Shown here: positions 1 through 9,426 of the stretch, piece by piece
Position numbering within the stretch: position 1 is the first letter of the stretch
Layout: the number at the start of each line of letters is the position of its first letter
Source of the DNA: RUG14515 sp045117995
Lineage (GTDB): Bacteria; Bacillota_I; Bacilli_A; RFN20; CAG-826
Assembly (NCBI GenBank): GCA_045117995.1
Contig: JBGUOH010000009.1
Span: 310,001-374,000, forward strand
DNA length: 64,000 nt
Direction: 5' to 3'
The notes under the pieces: model-generated
Seen by the model: the letters and a program-made list of their open reading frames with translations, nothing else
Told to the model about the DNA's origin: nothing
Database searches by the model: none
Position numbers and translations under genes: made by a program

Positions 1-847
1 TTAATAAACCGTTGGCAATGTATTTAGCTTTAACTGGGGCTAATTTAGCGGCAGCAGCATTCAACATAGCAACGTTAAGTTTTGGATCATATTCTGTACC
101 TTGAAGAGCGAAGTTAAGTGATTCGGTACATGGTTGAGAAGTACCACCACTCATTGGGCTGATTGCGCAGTCGACAATATCAACGCCCGCTTCAATGGCT
201 TTTAAATATGTCATTTCACATAAGCCACCTGTGCAGTGACTGTGTAATTCGATTGGTAATTTGGTGTTTTTCTTTAACGCACTGATTAATTCATAAGCAG
301 CGGTTGGCATCATAACACCGGCCATATCTTTGATACAAATGCTATCAGCACCCATCTTTTCGATTTCTTTGGCTAAGTTAACATAGTATTCAACGGTATG
401 GACTGGAGAAGTTGTATAACTTAAAGCGATTTGGCATTCACCACCATATTTCTTAGTGGCTTTGACCGCACATTCTAAGTTACGGATATCGTTTAAAGCA
501 TCGAAGATACGGATAATATCGATACCGTTCTTGATGGATTTTTCAACGAACTTCTCAACGACGTCGTCAGCATAGTGACGATAGCCGAGGATGTTTTGAC
601 CACGGAATAACATTTGTAATTTGGTTTTCTTACAAACTTTCTTAGCTAATCTAAGTCTTTCCCATGGGTCTTCATTTAAGAATCTTAAACAAGCATCAAA
701 TGTGGCACCACCCCAAATTTCAATGGCGTGGTAACCAACTTGGTCAAGTTCCTTGAGCGCACAAAGAACTTCTTCGGTGTTCATTCTTGTGGCAAATAAT
801 GATTGGTGGCCGTCTCTTAGGCCAGTTTCAACAATTTTGACACCCAT
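1..847 (-). CDS. Pyruvate carboxylase / oxaloacetate decarboxylase carboxyltransferase subunit, 3' end outside window
   Basis: This is the N-terminal 282 residues of a biotin-dependent carboxyltransferase (HMGL-like TIM barrel) that moves CO2 between carboxybiotin and pyruvate/oxaloacetate. Seen directly: the opening 'METGL'-like segment with LRDGHQSLFATRM, the segment CIKDMAG with the lysine that is carbamylated in this family, and ELHSHCTGG with the two metal-binding histidines. The frame has no stop up to base 1, so the C-terminal and any biotinyl domain lie outside. The ATG is 8 bp downstream of the pckA stop, which implies one transcript. The start at the barrel means this is either OadA (decarboxylase alpha) or a split pyruvate carboxylase subunit B; the visible part cannot separate these. 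Confidence 0.9.
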   Translation of the reverse strand, partial: MGVKIVETGLRDGHQSLFATRMNTEEVLCALKELDQVGYHAIEIWGGATFDACLRFLNEDPWERLRLAKKVCKKTKLQMLFRGQNILGYRHYADDVVEKFVEKSIKNGIDIIRIFDALNDIRNLECAVKATKKYGGECQIALSYTTSPVHTVEYYVNLAKEIEKMGADSICIKDMAGVMMPTAAYELISALKKNTKLPIELHSHCTGGLCEMTYLKAIEAGVDIVDCAISPMSGGTSQPCTESLNFALQGTEYDPKLNVAMLNAAAAKLAPVKAKYIANGLL

Positions 848-855
848 AAACAATC

Positions 856-2463
856 CTATTCAGCTTTTGGACCAGCTTTGACTAAGGCTTTGCCAGCTTC
901 GTTAGATTCATACTTAACAAAGTTCTTAACGAATCTGGAAGCTAAATCAGCAGCTTTTGCATCCCAATCAGCTGGGTTAGCATATGTATCTCTTGGGTCT
1001 AAGATCTTTGGATCAACACCTGGTAATTCAGTTGGGACTTCAAAATCAAAGACAGGAATTTTCTTTGTTGGGGCTTTATTGATAGAACCATCTAAGATAG
1101 CATCGATGATACCACGGGTATCTTTGATGGAAATACGTTTGCCTGTACCATTCCAACCAGTGTTGACTAAGTAAGCTTTAGCACCACTGACTTTCATCTT
1201 CTTAACTAATTCTTCAGCATACTTTGTTGGATGTAATTCCAAGAAGGCTTGACCGAAGCAAGCAGAGAATGTTGGTGTTGGTTCAGTAATACCTCTTTCG
1301 GTACCCGCTAATTTGGCGGTGAAACCGCTTAAGAAGTAGTATTGTGTTTGTTCTGGAGTGAGGATGCTCACTGGAGGTAAAACACCAAAGGCGTCAGCAC
1401 TTAAGAAGATAACGTTCTTAGCGTGTGGGCCGTGAGAAATTGGTTTAACAATCTTTTCAATGTGATTGATTGGATAAGAAACACGTGTGTTTTCTGTGAC
1501 ACTCTTATCAGCGAAGTCAATTTTGCCGTTAGCATCAACAGTCACGTTTTCTAATAAAGCGTCTCTACGGATAGCTCTGTAGATATCTGGTTCGCTTTCT
1601 TTATCTAAGTTAATGACTTTAGCGTAGCAGCCACCTTCGAGGTTGAAGACACCATTGTCATCCCAACCGTGTTCATCGTCACCGATGAGTAATCTCTTTG
1701 GATCGGTTGATAATGTGGTTTTACCTGTACCAGATAAACCGAAGAAGATGGCGGTATTTTCACCATTCATATCGGTGTTAGCGGAGCAGTGCATTGAGGC
1801 AATGCCCTTAAGTGGTAAGTAGTAGTTCATCATGGAGAACATACCTTTCTTCATTTCACCACCGTACCATGTATTTAAAATGACTTGTTCTTTGCTTGTG
1901 ATGTTGAACGCAACACATGTTTCAGAGTTAAGTCCTAATTCTTTGTAGTTTTCAACTTTGGCTTTAGAAGCTGTATAAACGATGAAATCTGGTTCAAAGT
2001 TCTTTAATTCTTCTTCTGTTGGCTTAATGAACATATTTCTAACGAAATGTGCTTGCCAGGCCACTTCCATAATGAAGCGGACCGCCATTCTTGTATCCTT
2101 GTTAGCGCCACAATAGGCATCAACAACGAACAATCTCTTTTCAGATAATTCCTTTTGAGCAAGAGCTTTGACTTTAGCCCAAACTTCTTCACTCATTGGG
2201 TGGTTATCATTCTTGTAACCTTCTGATGTCCACCAAACTGTGTCTTTGCTGTTTTCATCGACGACAATGTATTTGTCCTTTGGGGATCTACCTGTGTAGA
2301 TACCAGTCATAACATTAACAGCGTTAAGTTCAGTGACTTTACCTTTTTCGTAGCCTTCTAAGCTAGCTTTTGTTTCTTCTTCGAAAAGAAGATCATAAGA
2401 AGGGTTATAAACCACTTCTTTTACATTTTTGATTCCATATTTACCTAAATCAATATTTGGCAT
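856..2463 (-). CDS. pckA: Phosphoenolpyruvate carboxykinase (ATP)
   Basis: 535 residues, full length for the ATP-dependent family (E. coli enzyme 540). It interconverts oxaloacetate plus ATP with PEP, CO2 and ADP in the cytoplasm. Visible motifs: TGRSPKDKYIV near residue 57, the P-loop GLSGTGKTT at 242-250, the kinase-2 metal motif DDEHGW at 262-267, and NTRVSYPI and SADAFGVLPP further on. The ATG has a good site (AGAGGAG, 7 bp upstream). It lies 5' of a carboxyltransferase gene in the same operon. In fermentative gut bacteria this pair usually works around the PEP/oxaloacetate/pyruvate node, either fixing CO2 with ATP gain or in gluconeogenesis; direction here is inferred, not seen. Confidence 0.97.
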   Translation of the reverse strand: MPNIDLGKYGIKNVKEVVYNPSYDLLFEEETKASLEGYEKGKVTELNAVNVMTGIYTGRSPKDKYIVVDENSKDTVWWTSEGYKNDNHPMSEEVWAKVKALAQKELSEKRLFVVDAYCGANKDTRMAVRFIMEVAWQAHFVRNMFIKPTEEELKNFEPDFIVYTASKAKVENYKELGLNSETCVAFNITSKEQVILNTWYGGEMKKGMFSMMNYYLPLKGIASMHCSANTDMNGENTAIFFGLSGTGKTTLSTDPKRLLIGDDEHGWDDNGVFNLEGGCYAKVINLDKESEPDIYRAIRRDALLENVTVDANGKIDFADKSVTENTRVSYPINHIEKIVKPISHGPHAKNVIFLSADAFGVLPPVSILTPEQTQYYFLSGFTAKLAGTERGITEPTPTFSACFGQAFLELHPTKYAEELVKKMKVSGAKAYLVNTGWNGTGKRISIKDTRGIIDAILDGSINKAPTKKIPVFDFEVPTELPGVDPKILDPRDTYANPADWDAKAADLASRFVKNFVKYESNEAGKALVKAGPKAE

Positions 2464-2483
2464 ATGTTTACTCCTCTTTCTAA

Positions 2484-2545
2484 GCGTTTACCCGAAAAAC
2501 GCCCAAATCGAGACCATTGTATCACAATTATTTTTAAATAATTAA
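2484..2545 (-). promoter_or_regulatory. pckA promoter region with inverted repeats
   Basis: On the minus strand a -10 TACAAT (2516-2521, with an upstream TGTGA) and a weak -35 TTAATT (2540-2545, 18 bp spacing). The -35 is inside an 8+8 bp inverted repeat with a 2-base centre (2526-2543), a plausible operator. A short hairpin GCGTTT/AAACGC (2484-2502) lies between the presumed transcription start and the ribosome-binding site. Function of both repeats is inferred. Confidence 0.5.
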
Positions 2546-2651
2546 GAAAAACGGTAAAAAATATTAAGAGTAAAAGAAATATATGAGCAATAAATGATAT
2601 TTATTTGAATCATTTTTTCTCGATGCAACCACATTTTATTTCCTTTTAATA

Positions 2652-2688
2652 TAAAAGAAAGGCGAATCGGTTGCCCTTTTCGCCTTTC
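2652..2688 (-). terminator. Intrinsic terminator after first C11 gene
   Basis: Perfect 10-bp stem GAAAGGCGAA (2657-2666) with TTCGCCTTTC (2679-2688), followed on the minus strand by TTTTAT. It lies 23 bp past the stop of the gene ending at 2711. Confidence 0.85.
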
Positions 2689-2710
2689 AAATTAATCAGT
2701 CGATTAAAGC

Positions 2711-5491
2711 TTATGCTGTAACAACACTCTTCCAGCTTGTGAAACGTGTTGTTGGGTATGACATGCTATTTCCACTATGATCAAGACCGCAGAAAAGTGC
2801 CAAACCGTTTGATTGTCCTGCACTACTACCGCATCTTCTTGCAACAAAGAGTTGGTTATATTTTGCCATAACAGTATTAATCTTTGTACGATATGAACTG
2901 AACGTATCGCTATAGTATAACTTGTTCAAGAAATCATATCCATCAATTGTTCCATAAGATCTTGTGTATTCAAAGTCATACGCTTTGCATGATGTGAGAA
3001 TATTTTTGAAAACTGTCTTGTTATTCTTAACTGTGGTCTTAATTTGAGAAGACATACTTTCAAACTCGTTGTAATAAGCGTTCATCTTTGATAAATCGAT
3101 TGCTGAAAGTGTTACCCAGCCGTAATTGTTGTTAGCATACGTGTTGACGATTTCGGTTAAAATTGTGGTTGTTGGCTTCTTCGCGTACACATCGTCAATC
3201 CATTCATCATATGCAAAGCCAGTAGCAGGCATTAGTTCTTCTGAAGCAACCATATAATTGCAGTAACTTGAATTGTATCTTGCGATGTCTTGGACTTGCA
3301 TGAGGCATGCGTTGTAGGCAACGAATTCAAATTTACTTGTGCGACTTCTGTATAGAGAATTGTCAAAAGCGTTCATTACTTCTGTTGCAGTTAATGCATC
3401 ATGACTATAGTTATAATCGTAACAAACTCCATCAAGCGCTCCGCCGTGATTCCAGAAAATAACACCTGTTTTTTGAGCTGGATAGTTTCTGAGACCCCAA
3501 TCAAGGAATGATTCAAGCGTTGATTGGTTACCCATATTTGCTTGTGGCAATTTATTGCCATCTTGAATAAGTTGTTTATTTCTAACATGGTAACGATTGA
3601 TATAAGAAGCGGATATGCCATAGTAGTTATTTGAAACATTCCAGCTTGTAGCACCACCAAATTCTACAATGATATTCACGTTAGAAGGTTGATTATCAAC
3701 AGACAAAATTTCCGCTATATCATTCAAAACATATCTTTGTACATTTGCACCACTAACATAAATCATGATTGTCCATGCTGCTTTTTCATAAGAGTGAATG
3801 ATGTATTCAGCAATCATTTCAATTTCTTGCATGTGTCTAATTGCAGACTCATAGGAAGGATATGTATCGACAGCAACATTAATAAATTCAACGATGTTTC
3901 TGCAGTATTCATCGGCGCTATTTAAGAGGATATTCCACATTGCAGCGTGGCCAAGTTCTACTTCGTCGTCCCATCTTTCAACATCATCAAGCATTTTAAT
4001 CATCATCGCTGTTGTGGCTGTTTCATATCTTTCGCCATACATACGACCACTGCCACCATATGAAGGAGCAAATCTATCATAATAAACAGTGAGATTTCTA
4101 TATGTATCTTGGTACAATTCATCACCGAAACCATCGACGTCGAATGAACCAACATAGTACATTTGAGCAGCTAAACCAAGATAGGTAGCCAAACCTTCTG
4201 AATACGCTAATTCAATACCATCTTCACCTAAATTGGTATGAACATTGTGAGGATTTCTGTTGCTATCAACATTGCATAAACCAAGTTGATCACAAATGAA
4301 GTGGCCATATTCATGATTTAAAACATCCCAGCTATGTGCATCTTCTTTTTGGATGTCGATGAATTGAACTCTATTTTTCACATAATCCGTATGAGCTGTT
4401 GGGAATCGTGTAACGATAGTGTCAAGCGTGTCGGTAAAAGTATCGACGTAATTGTAAGGAACGCTTTGGGCTTGAGTAATCTCATAGGCGGCACCTCTAT
4501 CACTAAAATCGGCAAAGATCCAGAGGTATAAATCGAGTTGAGAGTAATTCGATAGTGATGTTGTGTTTGAGAAAGAATAGCAAAGTGGATAGTTTTGGTA
4601 GAAATTATCTTCAACTGCAGTTGCATGACAAACAGAACTTAATCGACATCTGATATCGTTAACTTTAAGTTGATTGGCTTGGCTAGCAGTTAAGTTAACA
4701 ACATATTCTCCATCATCATCTGTAAAGTGCAGATCGCCTTGTCCTAAAAGAGAATTTTGAGTCATGAAATCGGCTCTCACGCCTATAAGAGGATAATCAT
4801 TACCATTTTTATCAACCCAGTTTGCATGAAGAATCAATTTTGTGGTTGTGCTATTACCTCTTGGGCTGGTTGATACATTATATTCGTAATCGTTTTCTCC
4901 ATAAACATAATCGGCGTGGCTTTGCTCTACGTTAAATCTAGATGGGTTATAAGTTGTGTAGTAACCATACTTAAAGTTAGATTCATCACGATATCTAATG
5001 TACTCTAATTCATCATATGTCGCTTCTTGGTAACGGAATAAACGCGATTTTGCATCATCCATTGAATATGCCGATGCAGCGTAATTGCCCAACCTTACGT
5101 ACACGTAGATTGTTGCGAGCACTATGTTCTTAGATCCTGAACGATATCCAAATTCAACAAAATGCCCACCATCAGAATCTGGTGCAACCATGCGTATGTC
5201 CGCATAATCTCCATAGAAAGAATAGTTCACTTCGATGTCGTCGTCGTTTCTCAAAATCTGGAAGCTTTGGTATTCCTTTTCGAAATCGACTGTGACAGTA
5301 AACTGATAAAGGGTATCTCCTTCTTGTTCCGAGAACCAATAATTCTTTTGGTAGTCGTTGGGAGCGCGACTCACTGTTTCCTTTACTTCTGGCTGAATAG
5401 CTTCAGCGGAGTTTGCTGTAATTCCTTTCCCCGCGTTAAAACTTGCCGCAAGCACGCAAACAAGTGATGCAATAATAACTTTTGAATGCAT
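2711..5491 (-). CDS. Secreted HEYGH + clostripain-like (C11) protein, copy 1
   Basis: 926 residues with an N-terminal signal peptide (MHSKVIIASLVCVLAASFNA). Order seen: beta-rich region about 50-140; a beta-sandwich or prealbumin-like domain about 215-330; a zinc-peptidase-like region with HEYGH at 393-397 and a candidate third ligand Glu432 in AYSEGLATYLG; then from about 570 a C11 domain opening AAWTIMIYVSGAN, with candidate catalytic His682 (WNHGG) and Cys729 (YNACLMQ). Family knowledge: clostripain-type C11 enzymes use a His/Cys dyad and usually cleave after Arg. The conserved SRAPNDYQ at about 41-48 may mark a propeptide junction (inference). No lipobox, LPxTG or C-terminal helix, so release outside the cell is likely. 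First of four tandem paralogues; AGGAGG site upstream. Confidence 0.88.
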   Translation of the reverse strand: MHSKVIIASLVCVLAASFNAGKGITANSAEAIQPEVKETVSRAPNDYQKNYWFSEQEGDTLYQFTVTVDFEKEYQSFQILRNDDDIEVNYSFYGDYADIRMVAPDSDGGHFVEFGYRSGSKNIVLATIYVYVRLGNYAASAYSMDDAKSRLFRYQEATYDELEYIRYRDESNFKYGYYTTYNPSRFNVEQSHADYVYGENDYEYNVSTSPRGNSTTTKLILHANWVDKNGNDYPLIGVRADFMTQNSLLGQGDLHFTDDDGEYVVNLTASQANQLKVNDIRCRLSSVCHATAVEDNFYQNYPLCYSFSNTTSLSNYSQLDLYLWIFADFSDRGAAYEITQAQSVPYNYVDTFTDTLDTIVTRFPTAHTDYVKNRVQFIDIQKEDAHSWDVLNHEYGHFICDQLGLCNVDSNRNPHNVHTNLGEDGIELAYSEGLATYLGLAAQMYYVGSFDVDGFGDELYQDTYRNLTVYYDRFAPSYGGSGRMYGERYETATTAMMIKMLDDVERWDDEVELGHAAMWNILLNSADEYCRNIVEFINVAVDTYPSYESAIRHMQEIEMIAEYIIHSYEKAAWTIMIYVSGANVQRYVLNDIAEILSVDNQPSNVNIIVEFGGATSWNVSNNYYGISASYINRYHVRNKQLIQDGNKLPQANMGNQSTLESFLDWGLRNYPAQKTGVIFWNHGGALDGVCYDYNYSHDALTATEVMNAFDNSLYRSRTSKFEFVAYNACLMQVQDIARYNSSYCNYMVASEELMPATGFAYDEWIDDVYAKKPTTTILTEIVNTYANNNYGWVTLSAIDLSKMNAYYNEFESMSSQIKTTVKNNKTVFKNILTSCKAYDFEYTRSYGTIDGYDFLNKLYYSDTFSSYRTKINTVMAKYNQLFVARRCGSSAGQSNGLALFCGLDHSGNSMSYPTTRFTSWKSVVTA

Positions 5492-5721
5492 TTTTAGACC
5501 TCCTTTGCAAATTAAAAGTTAAAACTACAAATATTCAGACTGTTTGGGTTTAGAAGGCATGATGAAAAACGCATCGTTATTTCTGGTTTTCTTTTGTTTT
5601 TCAACAAATTCATTCCTTTTTTAAATCTCACATTATCCGAGATTGCAAACAGTCTTTTCAAACTATTTTTTTGGATTCTTGCTGAAAACAGGTGCACCAG
5701 TATTTTCGAATCAATAAATCT
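5492..5721 (-). promoter_or_regulatory. Structured leader RNA of C11 copy 1
   Basis: About 230 nt between the presumed start of transcription and the ATG, with no convincing ORF. It carries an outer stem (CTG..TTTT..CAACAA near 5583-5606 with TTGCTGAAAACAG near 5679-5691), an inner hairpin AATCTC/GAGATT (5623-5644), and a 9-base segment CAAACAGTC (5646-5654) perfectly complementary to GACTGTTTG (5538-5546) near the ribosome-binding site. The last pairing would compete with the inner fold. Same design as the leaders of the three paralogues, closest to copy 4. Function unknown. Confidence 0.6.
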
Positions 5722-5727
5722 ACATTC

Positions 5728-5755
5728 AGTCTAACTTTTTAAAAACATTATTCAA
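5728..5755 (-). promoter_or_regulatory. Promoter of C11 copy 1 (TTGAAT-16-TAGACT)
   Basis: Minus-strand -35 TTGAAT (5750-5755), 16-bp spacer, -10 TAGACT (5728-5733). The -10 lies in the 12-mer that reads GTCTAACTTTTT on the plus strand and recurs upstream of other secreted proteins in the window. Confidence 0.6.
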
Positions 5756-5812
5756 TAACTATAAATTTTGTTACATTGTCACACAAAATACTGATTAAAT
5801 CTGATTTTATTG

Positions 5813-5848
5813 AAAAAGTTTACGATTTCGTTAAAAAGTTTACGATTT
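5813..5848. repeat. Two direct copies of a 16-mer
   Basis: AAAAAGTTTACGATTT occurs at 5813-5828 and 5833-5848, a 20-base tandem period between the copy-2 terminator and the copy-1 promoter. No function can be assigned. Confidence 0.7.
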
Positions 5849-5862
5849 TAGACAGTGTCATA

Positions 5863-5911
5863 CTAAAAAGATGACGTCCACCAATATTACACAATATCGG
5901 TTTTTGTCATC
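5863..5911 (-). terminator. Terminator after C11 copy 2
   Basis: Stem GATGAC (5870-5875) with GTCATC (5906-5911) and an inner AATATT/AATATc pairing, then TTTTTAG on the minus strand. A diverged member of the GTGAC...GTCAC terminator family found after the next genes. Confidence 0.65.
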
Positions 5912-5967
5912 ATAATTCACAAATAAAAAGGCGGATTTGCTTATTAATAAATCCGCCAATGATTTAG

Positions 5968-8900
5968 TTAATCGTGTAGGGGTGGTTCAATATATGGAGG
6001 CAACTCGAACATCCATATACTTCTCCATGTGTCAAAATGCGTTTCTTCTGCCGGGTAATACTTTTCAAAATAGGAGTTTTCCATACAAGTGTGTATTGCT
6101 AAACCACAAGATATGTCATCGAACGTTGCGCATGTCACAACTAATTCTCCAACAGCTAAAATTACATCACTAATTTCATACGAAAACTCGCTGAAATGTG
6201 GCTGTTCAAGCAAACAATACAGATAATCAACACAGTCTACAACTTGTAAATCAAGCGACATCATGCCTGGTACATATTCATATGCGTGAGCGGCCGCGTT
6301 ATGGAATTCAACGTCATAAGCAATAGCGTTGTCGAACATAACCTCGCAGAGATGCTCAAACTTACTGAAGTAATTCGTCATCATTGATAAATCCAAGACT
6401 GAACACGTTACATATGTTTCCCACCAGTCGGTGTCTTGATATTCAAGCACATAGCTCCATGCAACAGTATCCAAAATAGTTTCCGTATCTTCATCCATAT
6501 ACAAGCTTGGAAGCCATTTGTCATAAGCCCAGCCACCATCTGGTTCAAGTCCCTCAGAAGCAATCATATAATTAAAATAATGGGAATTAAACTCGGCAAC
6601 ATCTTGCAATTGCATTAAACACGCATCATAGCCAATAAATTCCAATTTATCAATATTGCGTTGAGTAAAAACGTTTTGGAACGCTTCGTTTGCTTCTGAA
6701 TTGAGCAGCTTGTCGCCATTGAAATAAGCATCAGCACAAACACCTCTCAGTGCGTATCCATGATTCCACAAGATAACACCTGTTTTTTCTGCGGGATACT
6801 TTTCGAGACCCCAATTTAAGAATGATTCAAAGGTTTCAGATTCACCCATATTAGCAAGTCCTAATTCATAGCAGTCTTCTTCTGGGACTAATTCTCCGTT
6901 CTTAATGTGAAAACGCCCAGCTCTTCCGTTTGATGGAATACATTCGAGACCCCAATGCCAGCAACCGCCTGTTTGGATAATCACATTGACATAATCAGAT
7001 TGATCGCCGACGCTTAACATTTCTTGAATGTCAGCAGTAGCTTCTCCGTAGATGTTCCCTTGATAATACTCAAGAGTAGAACCACACATATATATCATAA
7101 TAGTCCATTTGGCTATGTCACTTTTTGCAGAAATGCCCTCTCTAGTCATTAGAGTTTGGAAATCATTCACCGAAAAAGAATAATCGTCATCTTTTAAAAG
7201 GTCTTCCAAGAATCTGCATATGGATCTATGACCATATTCATTATTTGTTAATAAATACCACATGTTGGTGTGATTTAAGGAAACATGGTCATCTTCTCTA
7301 TATTTGTTATCAAGCATTTTTACCAATAGACCCGTAACTCTAGATTCGATACCTTCCCCACCGGAAATATCACACAAAGCATTATCCGGATAGAGATTAT
7401 AATCAACAACAATATTTCTAAAATCGTCTTGATATTTTTCGTCTCCTACACCATTGAAATGAAGGATACTGGTATCATACATTTGAGACGCAACGGCAAA
7501 ATATGTGGCTAGGCCTTCTGAAAAAGCCAATTCAAGACCGTCATGTAGGCCATATCGATCCACTAAATCTTCGTTGATATCATGTGGCATTTCATTTGGG
7601 AATCTTCTGCAGAGATTCAAAGTATCACAAATATAGTGGCCGTATTCGTGATTCAAAACATCCCAGCTTGCATAATCTTCTTTTTGAATCATTATCATTT
7701 TATCTTCATCTGAGGAAGTATATGCAGAATAGACCGCTGGATACGTTGTGGTAATTGAATTCATCGTATGATTAAAATCTTTGCAATATGTGTAAGGCAG
7801 GAGTTGAGCTTGGCTTATTTCAAAAGCGTCAGCCCTATCGCTTAATCCAGAAGTAATTGTCACATTGAAATTAATTGTTTTATATTTTGATAATTTATTA
7901 CGTGCCGGCAAAAAACCTCCATATGTGTTAGACGGAGCGTCAGCGTAGCAATAAGAGAAAGTTATTCCATTATTGTCTTTAACAACCGTTGCCTTGCTTT
8001 CGGAATAAACTCTGAATTCAAGACTTTCATAATACATAGCCTTGGCAAATTGACTACCTACAGTAAAAACGCATTCACCATTAGAATCAGTGTAGTTGTC
8101 TGGGGTTGGATTTCCAAAAATATTCTGTTGCTTATTGAAATCAATCAAGTCTGAACCAGCATGTGAAAAAACCACGTTAGCGCCATTTACTGGGTAAATA
8201 TGATTATTTTGGTCTTTAAATTTTACTTTAACCTTTATAATCACGTCTGTTTTTGTGCTACTTGAATTTTCTTTGGAAGAACTTACATTCCAATCACTTC
8301 TATCGCCATATACAAAATCATTGTATCTTTTAATTGCATTGAATTTGCTTGAGCTGTTTGAGTCTGGTGGATTAAAAGGAAGATTGGCTGACGGAATAAG
8401 GCTACCATTGCCAATAATTGGTTTTGGACCGCCTGGGAATGGATCGGCCACTATCGGTTCCAATTCACCAAGTTGGTTGTTCAAATTTGAATTTAATAAT
8501 CCCCTTTCTTCGTCAGTTGCCATAAATGACAAGAAATAGAGTGATTTTGCGTCATCTGGAGAAGCGGCAGAAACACAGTCATGTATGCCATCAGAATAAA
8601 TAAATAATGTCGCAATTGAATCTGGATTGTTGCCGGATTGATAATTATCCAATAATCCAAACGATAAAGAATAAGCACCAGCTATTTGAGGAGTTTTAAC
8701 TAAAACTTGAACTCGACCATCATCGTCAACATTTTTTATAACTTCTAGTAAACTATTACTTCTTTCTAGAACAACAAAATTATCAAGTTCTCCATCATAG
8801 ATGTACTCAGTATCAATGTAATCTCCTGAATCAATCACGTTTTGCTTGATTGTAAAATAGCCACGGCCGACACTAGGTGCGTAATTAATAGTCGTCCTTT

Positions 8901-9003
8901 TTGCATCATGACTCATAGAACAAGCAACATCGTCTGCAGCTCTACCGCAAAACGTACTCGCTAGCAAGCAAGCAAGTGATGCAACAATAACTTTTGAATG
9001 CAT
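5968..9003 (-). CDS. Secreted HEYGH + clostripain-like (C11) protein, copy 2
   Basis: 1011 residues from the ATG at 9003, chosen over an in-frame upstream start because AGGAGG sits 8 bp before it and because the protein then begins MHSKVIVASL as in its three paralogues. HEYGH at 452-456, candidate Glu496 (AFSEGLATYF), C11 domain from about 630 (AKWTIMIYMCG), candidate His748 (WNHGY) and Cys795 (YDACLMQ). It is the most diverged copy: it lacks the RAPNDY motif behind the signal peptide, has a Pro/Asn/Ser-rich insertion at about 185-220, and its -10 box is TAAACT. Secreted double-peptidase role inferred from motifs. Confidence 0.87.
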   Translation of the reverse strand: MHSKVIVASLACLLASTFCGRAADDVACSMSHDAKRTTINYAPSVGRGYFTIKQNVIDSGDYIDTEYIYDGELDNFVVLERSNSLLEVIKNVDDDGRVQVLVKTPQIAGAYSLSFGLLDNYQSGNNPDSIATLFIYSDGIHDCVSAASPDDAKSLYFLSFMATDEERGLLNSNLNNQLGELEPIVADPFPGGPKPIIGNGSLIPSANLPFNPPDSNSSSKFNAIKRYNDFVYGDRSDWNVSSSKENSSSTKTDVIIKVKVKFKDQNNHIYPVNGANVVFSHAGSDLIDFNKQQNIFGNPTPDNYTDSNGECVFTVGSQFAKAMYYESLEFRVYSESKATVVKDNNGITFSYCYADAPSNTYGGFLPARNKLSKYKTINFNVTITSGLSDRADAFEISQAQLLPYTYCKDFNHTMNSITTTYPAVYSAYTSSDEDKMIMIQKEDYASWDVLNHEYGHYICDTLNLCRRFPNEMPHDINEDLVDRYGLHDGLELAFSEGLATYFAVASQMYDTSILHFNGVGDEKYQDDFRNIVVDYNLYPDNALCDISGGEGIESRVTGLLVKMLDNKYREDDHVSLNHTNMWYLLTNNEYGHRSICRFLEDLLKDDDYSFSVNDFQTLMTREGISAKSDIAKWTIMIYMCGSTLEYYQGNIYGEATADIQEMLSVGDQSDYVNVIIQTGGCWHWGLECIPSNGRAGRFHIKNGELVPEEDCYELGLANMGESETFESFLNWGLEKYPAEKTGVILWNHGYALRGVCADAYFNGDKLLNSEANEAFQNVFTQRNIDKLEFIGYDACLMQLQDVAEFNSHYFNYMIASEGLEPDGGWAYDKWLPSLYMDEDTETILDTVAWSYVLEYQDTDWWETYVTCSVLDLSMMTNYFSKFEHLCEVMFDNAIAYDVEFHNAAAHAYEYVPGMMSLDLQVVDCVDYLYCLLEQPHFSEFSYEISDVILAVGELVVTCATFDDISCGLAIHTCMENSYFEKYYPAEETHFDTWRSIWMFELPPYIEPPLHD

Positions 9004-9195
9004 TATAAAACCTCCTTTGCAATAAAAGTCAAAACACAAACAAACTGTTTTAAAAAAGAATGCAAATAAAATGATGCATCCTATTTTTTTGTGCTTTTTA
9101 GCGAATTATAAAGCACCAAGCCAAACAGCTATGTTTTGTGTTTGGGATTTTTAAGAAAAACAGGATGCACCGCAGTTTTTTGTTTAAAAATCTCT
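9004..9195 (-). promoter_or_regulatory. Structured leader RNA of C11 copy 2
   Basis: About 190 nt. An outer stem of 12 pairs plus one mismatch joins 9076-9088 (GCATCCTATTTTT) to 9156-9168 (AAAAACAGGATGC). Inside are two hairpins: GTGCTTT/AAAGCAC (9091-9097, 9110-9116) and CCAAACA/TGTTTGG (9121-9127, 9139-9145), which gives a three-way-junction-like fold. AAACAG (9123-9128) is also complementary to CTGTTT (9045-9050) near the ribosome-binding site. Closest to the copy-3 leader. Confidence 0.6.
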
Positions 9196-9201
9196 ATCAT
9201 T

Positions 9202-9229
9202 AGTTTATTTTGTTTTCGTCTTTTATCAA
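9202..9229 (-). promoter_or_regulatory. Promoter of C11 copy 2 (TTGATA-16-TAAACT)
   Basis: -35 TTGATA (9224-9229) and -10 TAAACT (9202-9207), same 16-bp spacing and same place relative to the leader as in the other three copies. Between it and the next terminator (9230-9350) I see only AT-rich DNA. Confidence 0.5.
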
Positions 9230-9350
9230 TAAAAATCAAAGAGTTACACTGTCACGAAAAAAAAGTTTGGCCAAATCTAGATTTTATTGCTTTATATAAT
9301 AAAAATAAGCTTTTTAAGTTGAAAATGCGTTTTTTATAGGTCCAATCAAT

Positions 9351-9402
9351 AAAAAATGGTGACTAGGCCGATATTTACACTTAATCGGTTTTTGTCACCA
9401 TT
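9351..9402 (-). terminator. Terminator after C11 copy 3
   Basis: Stem AATGGTGAC (9355-9363) with GTCACCATT (9394-9402) plus inner CCGAT/ATCGG, then a run of T on the minus strand. Near-identical to those at 12664 and 16086. Confidence 0.85.
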
Positions 9403-9426
9403 ATTTGATTTGTTTATTTAATCTCT

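Noticed and set aside
8966..9039. Upstream start for C11 copy 2 that adds 12 residues
   Set aside because: AGGAGG lies inside that extension and serves the ATG at 9003, and the three paralogues begin at the same MHSK.
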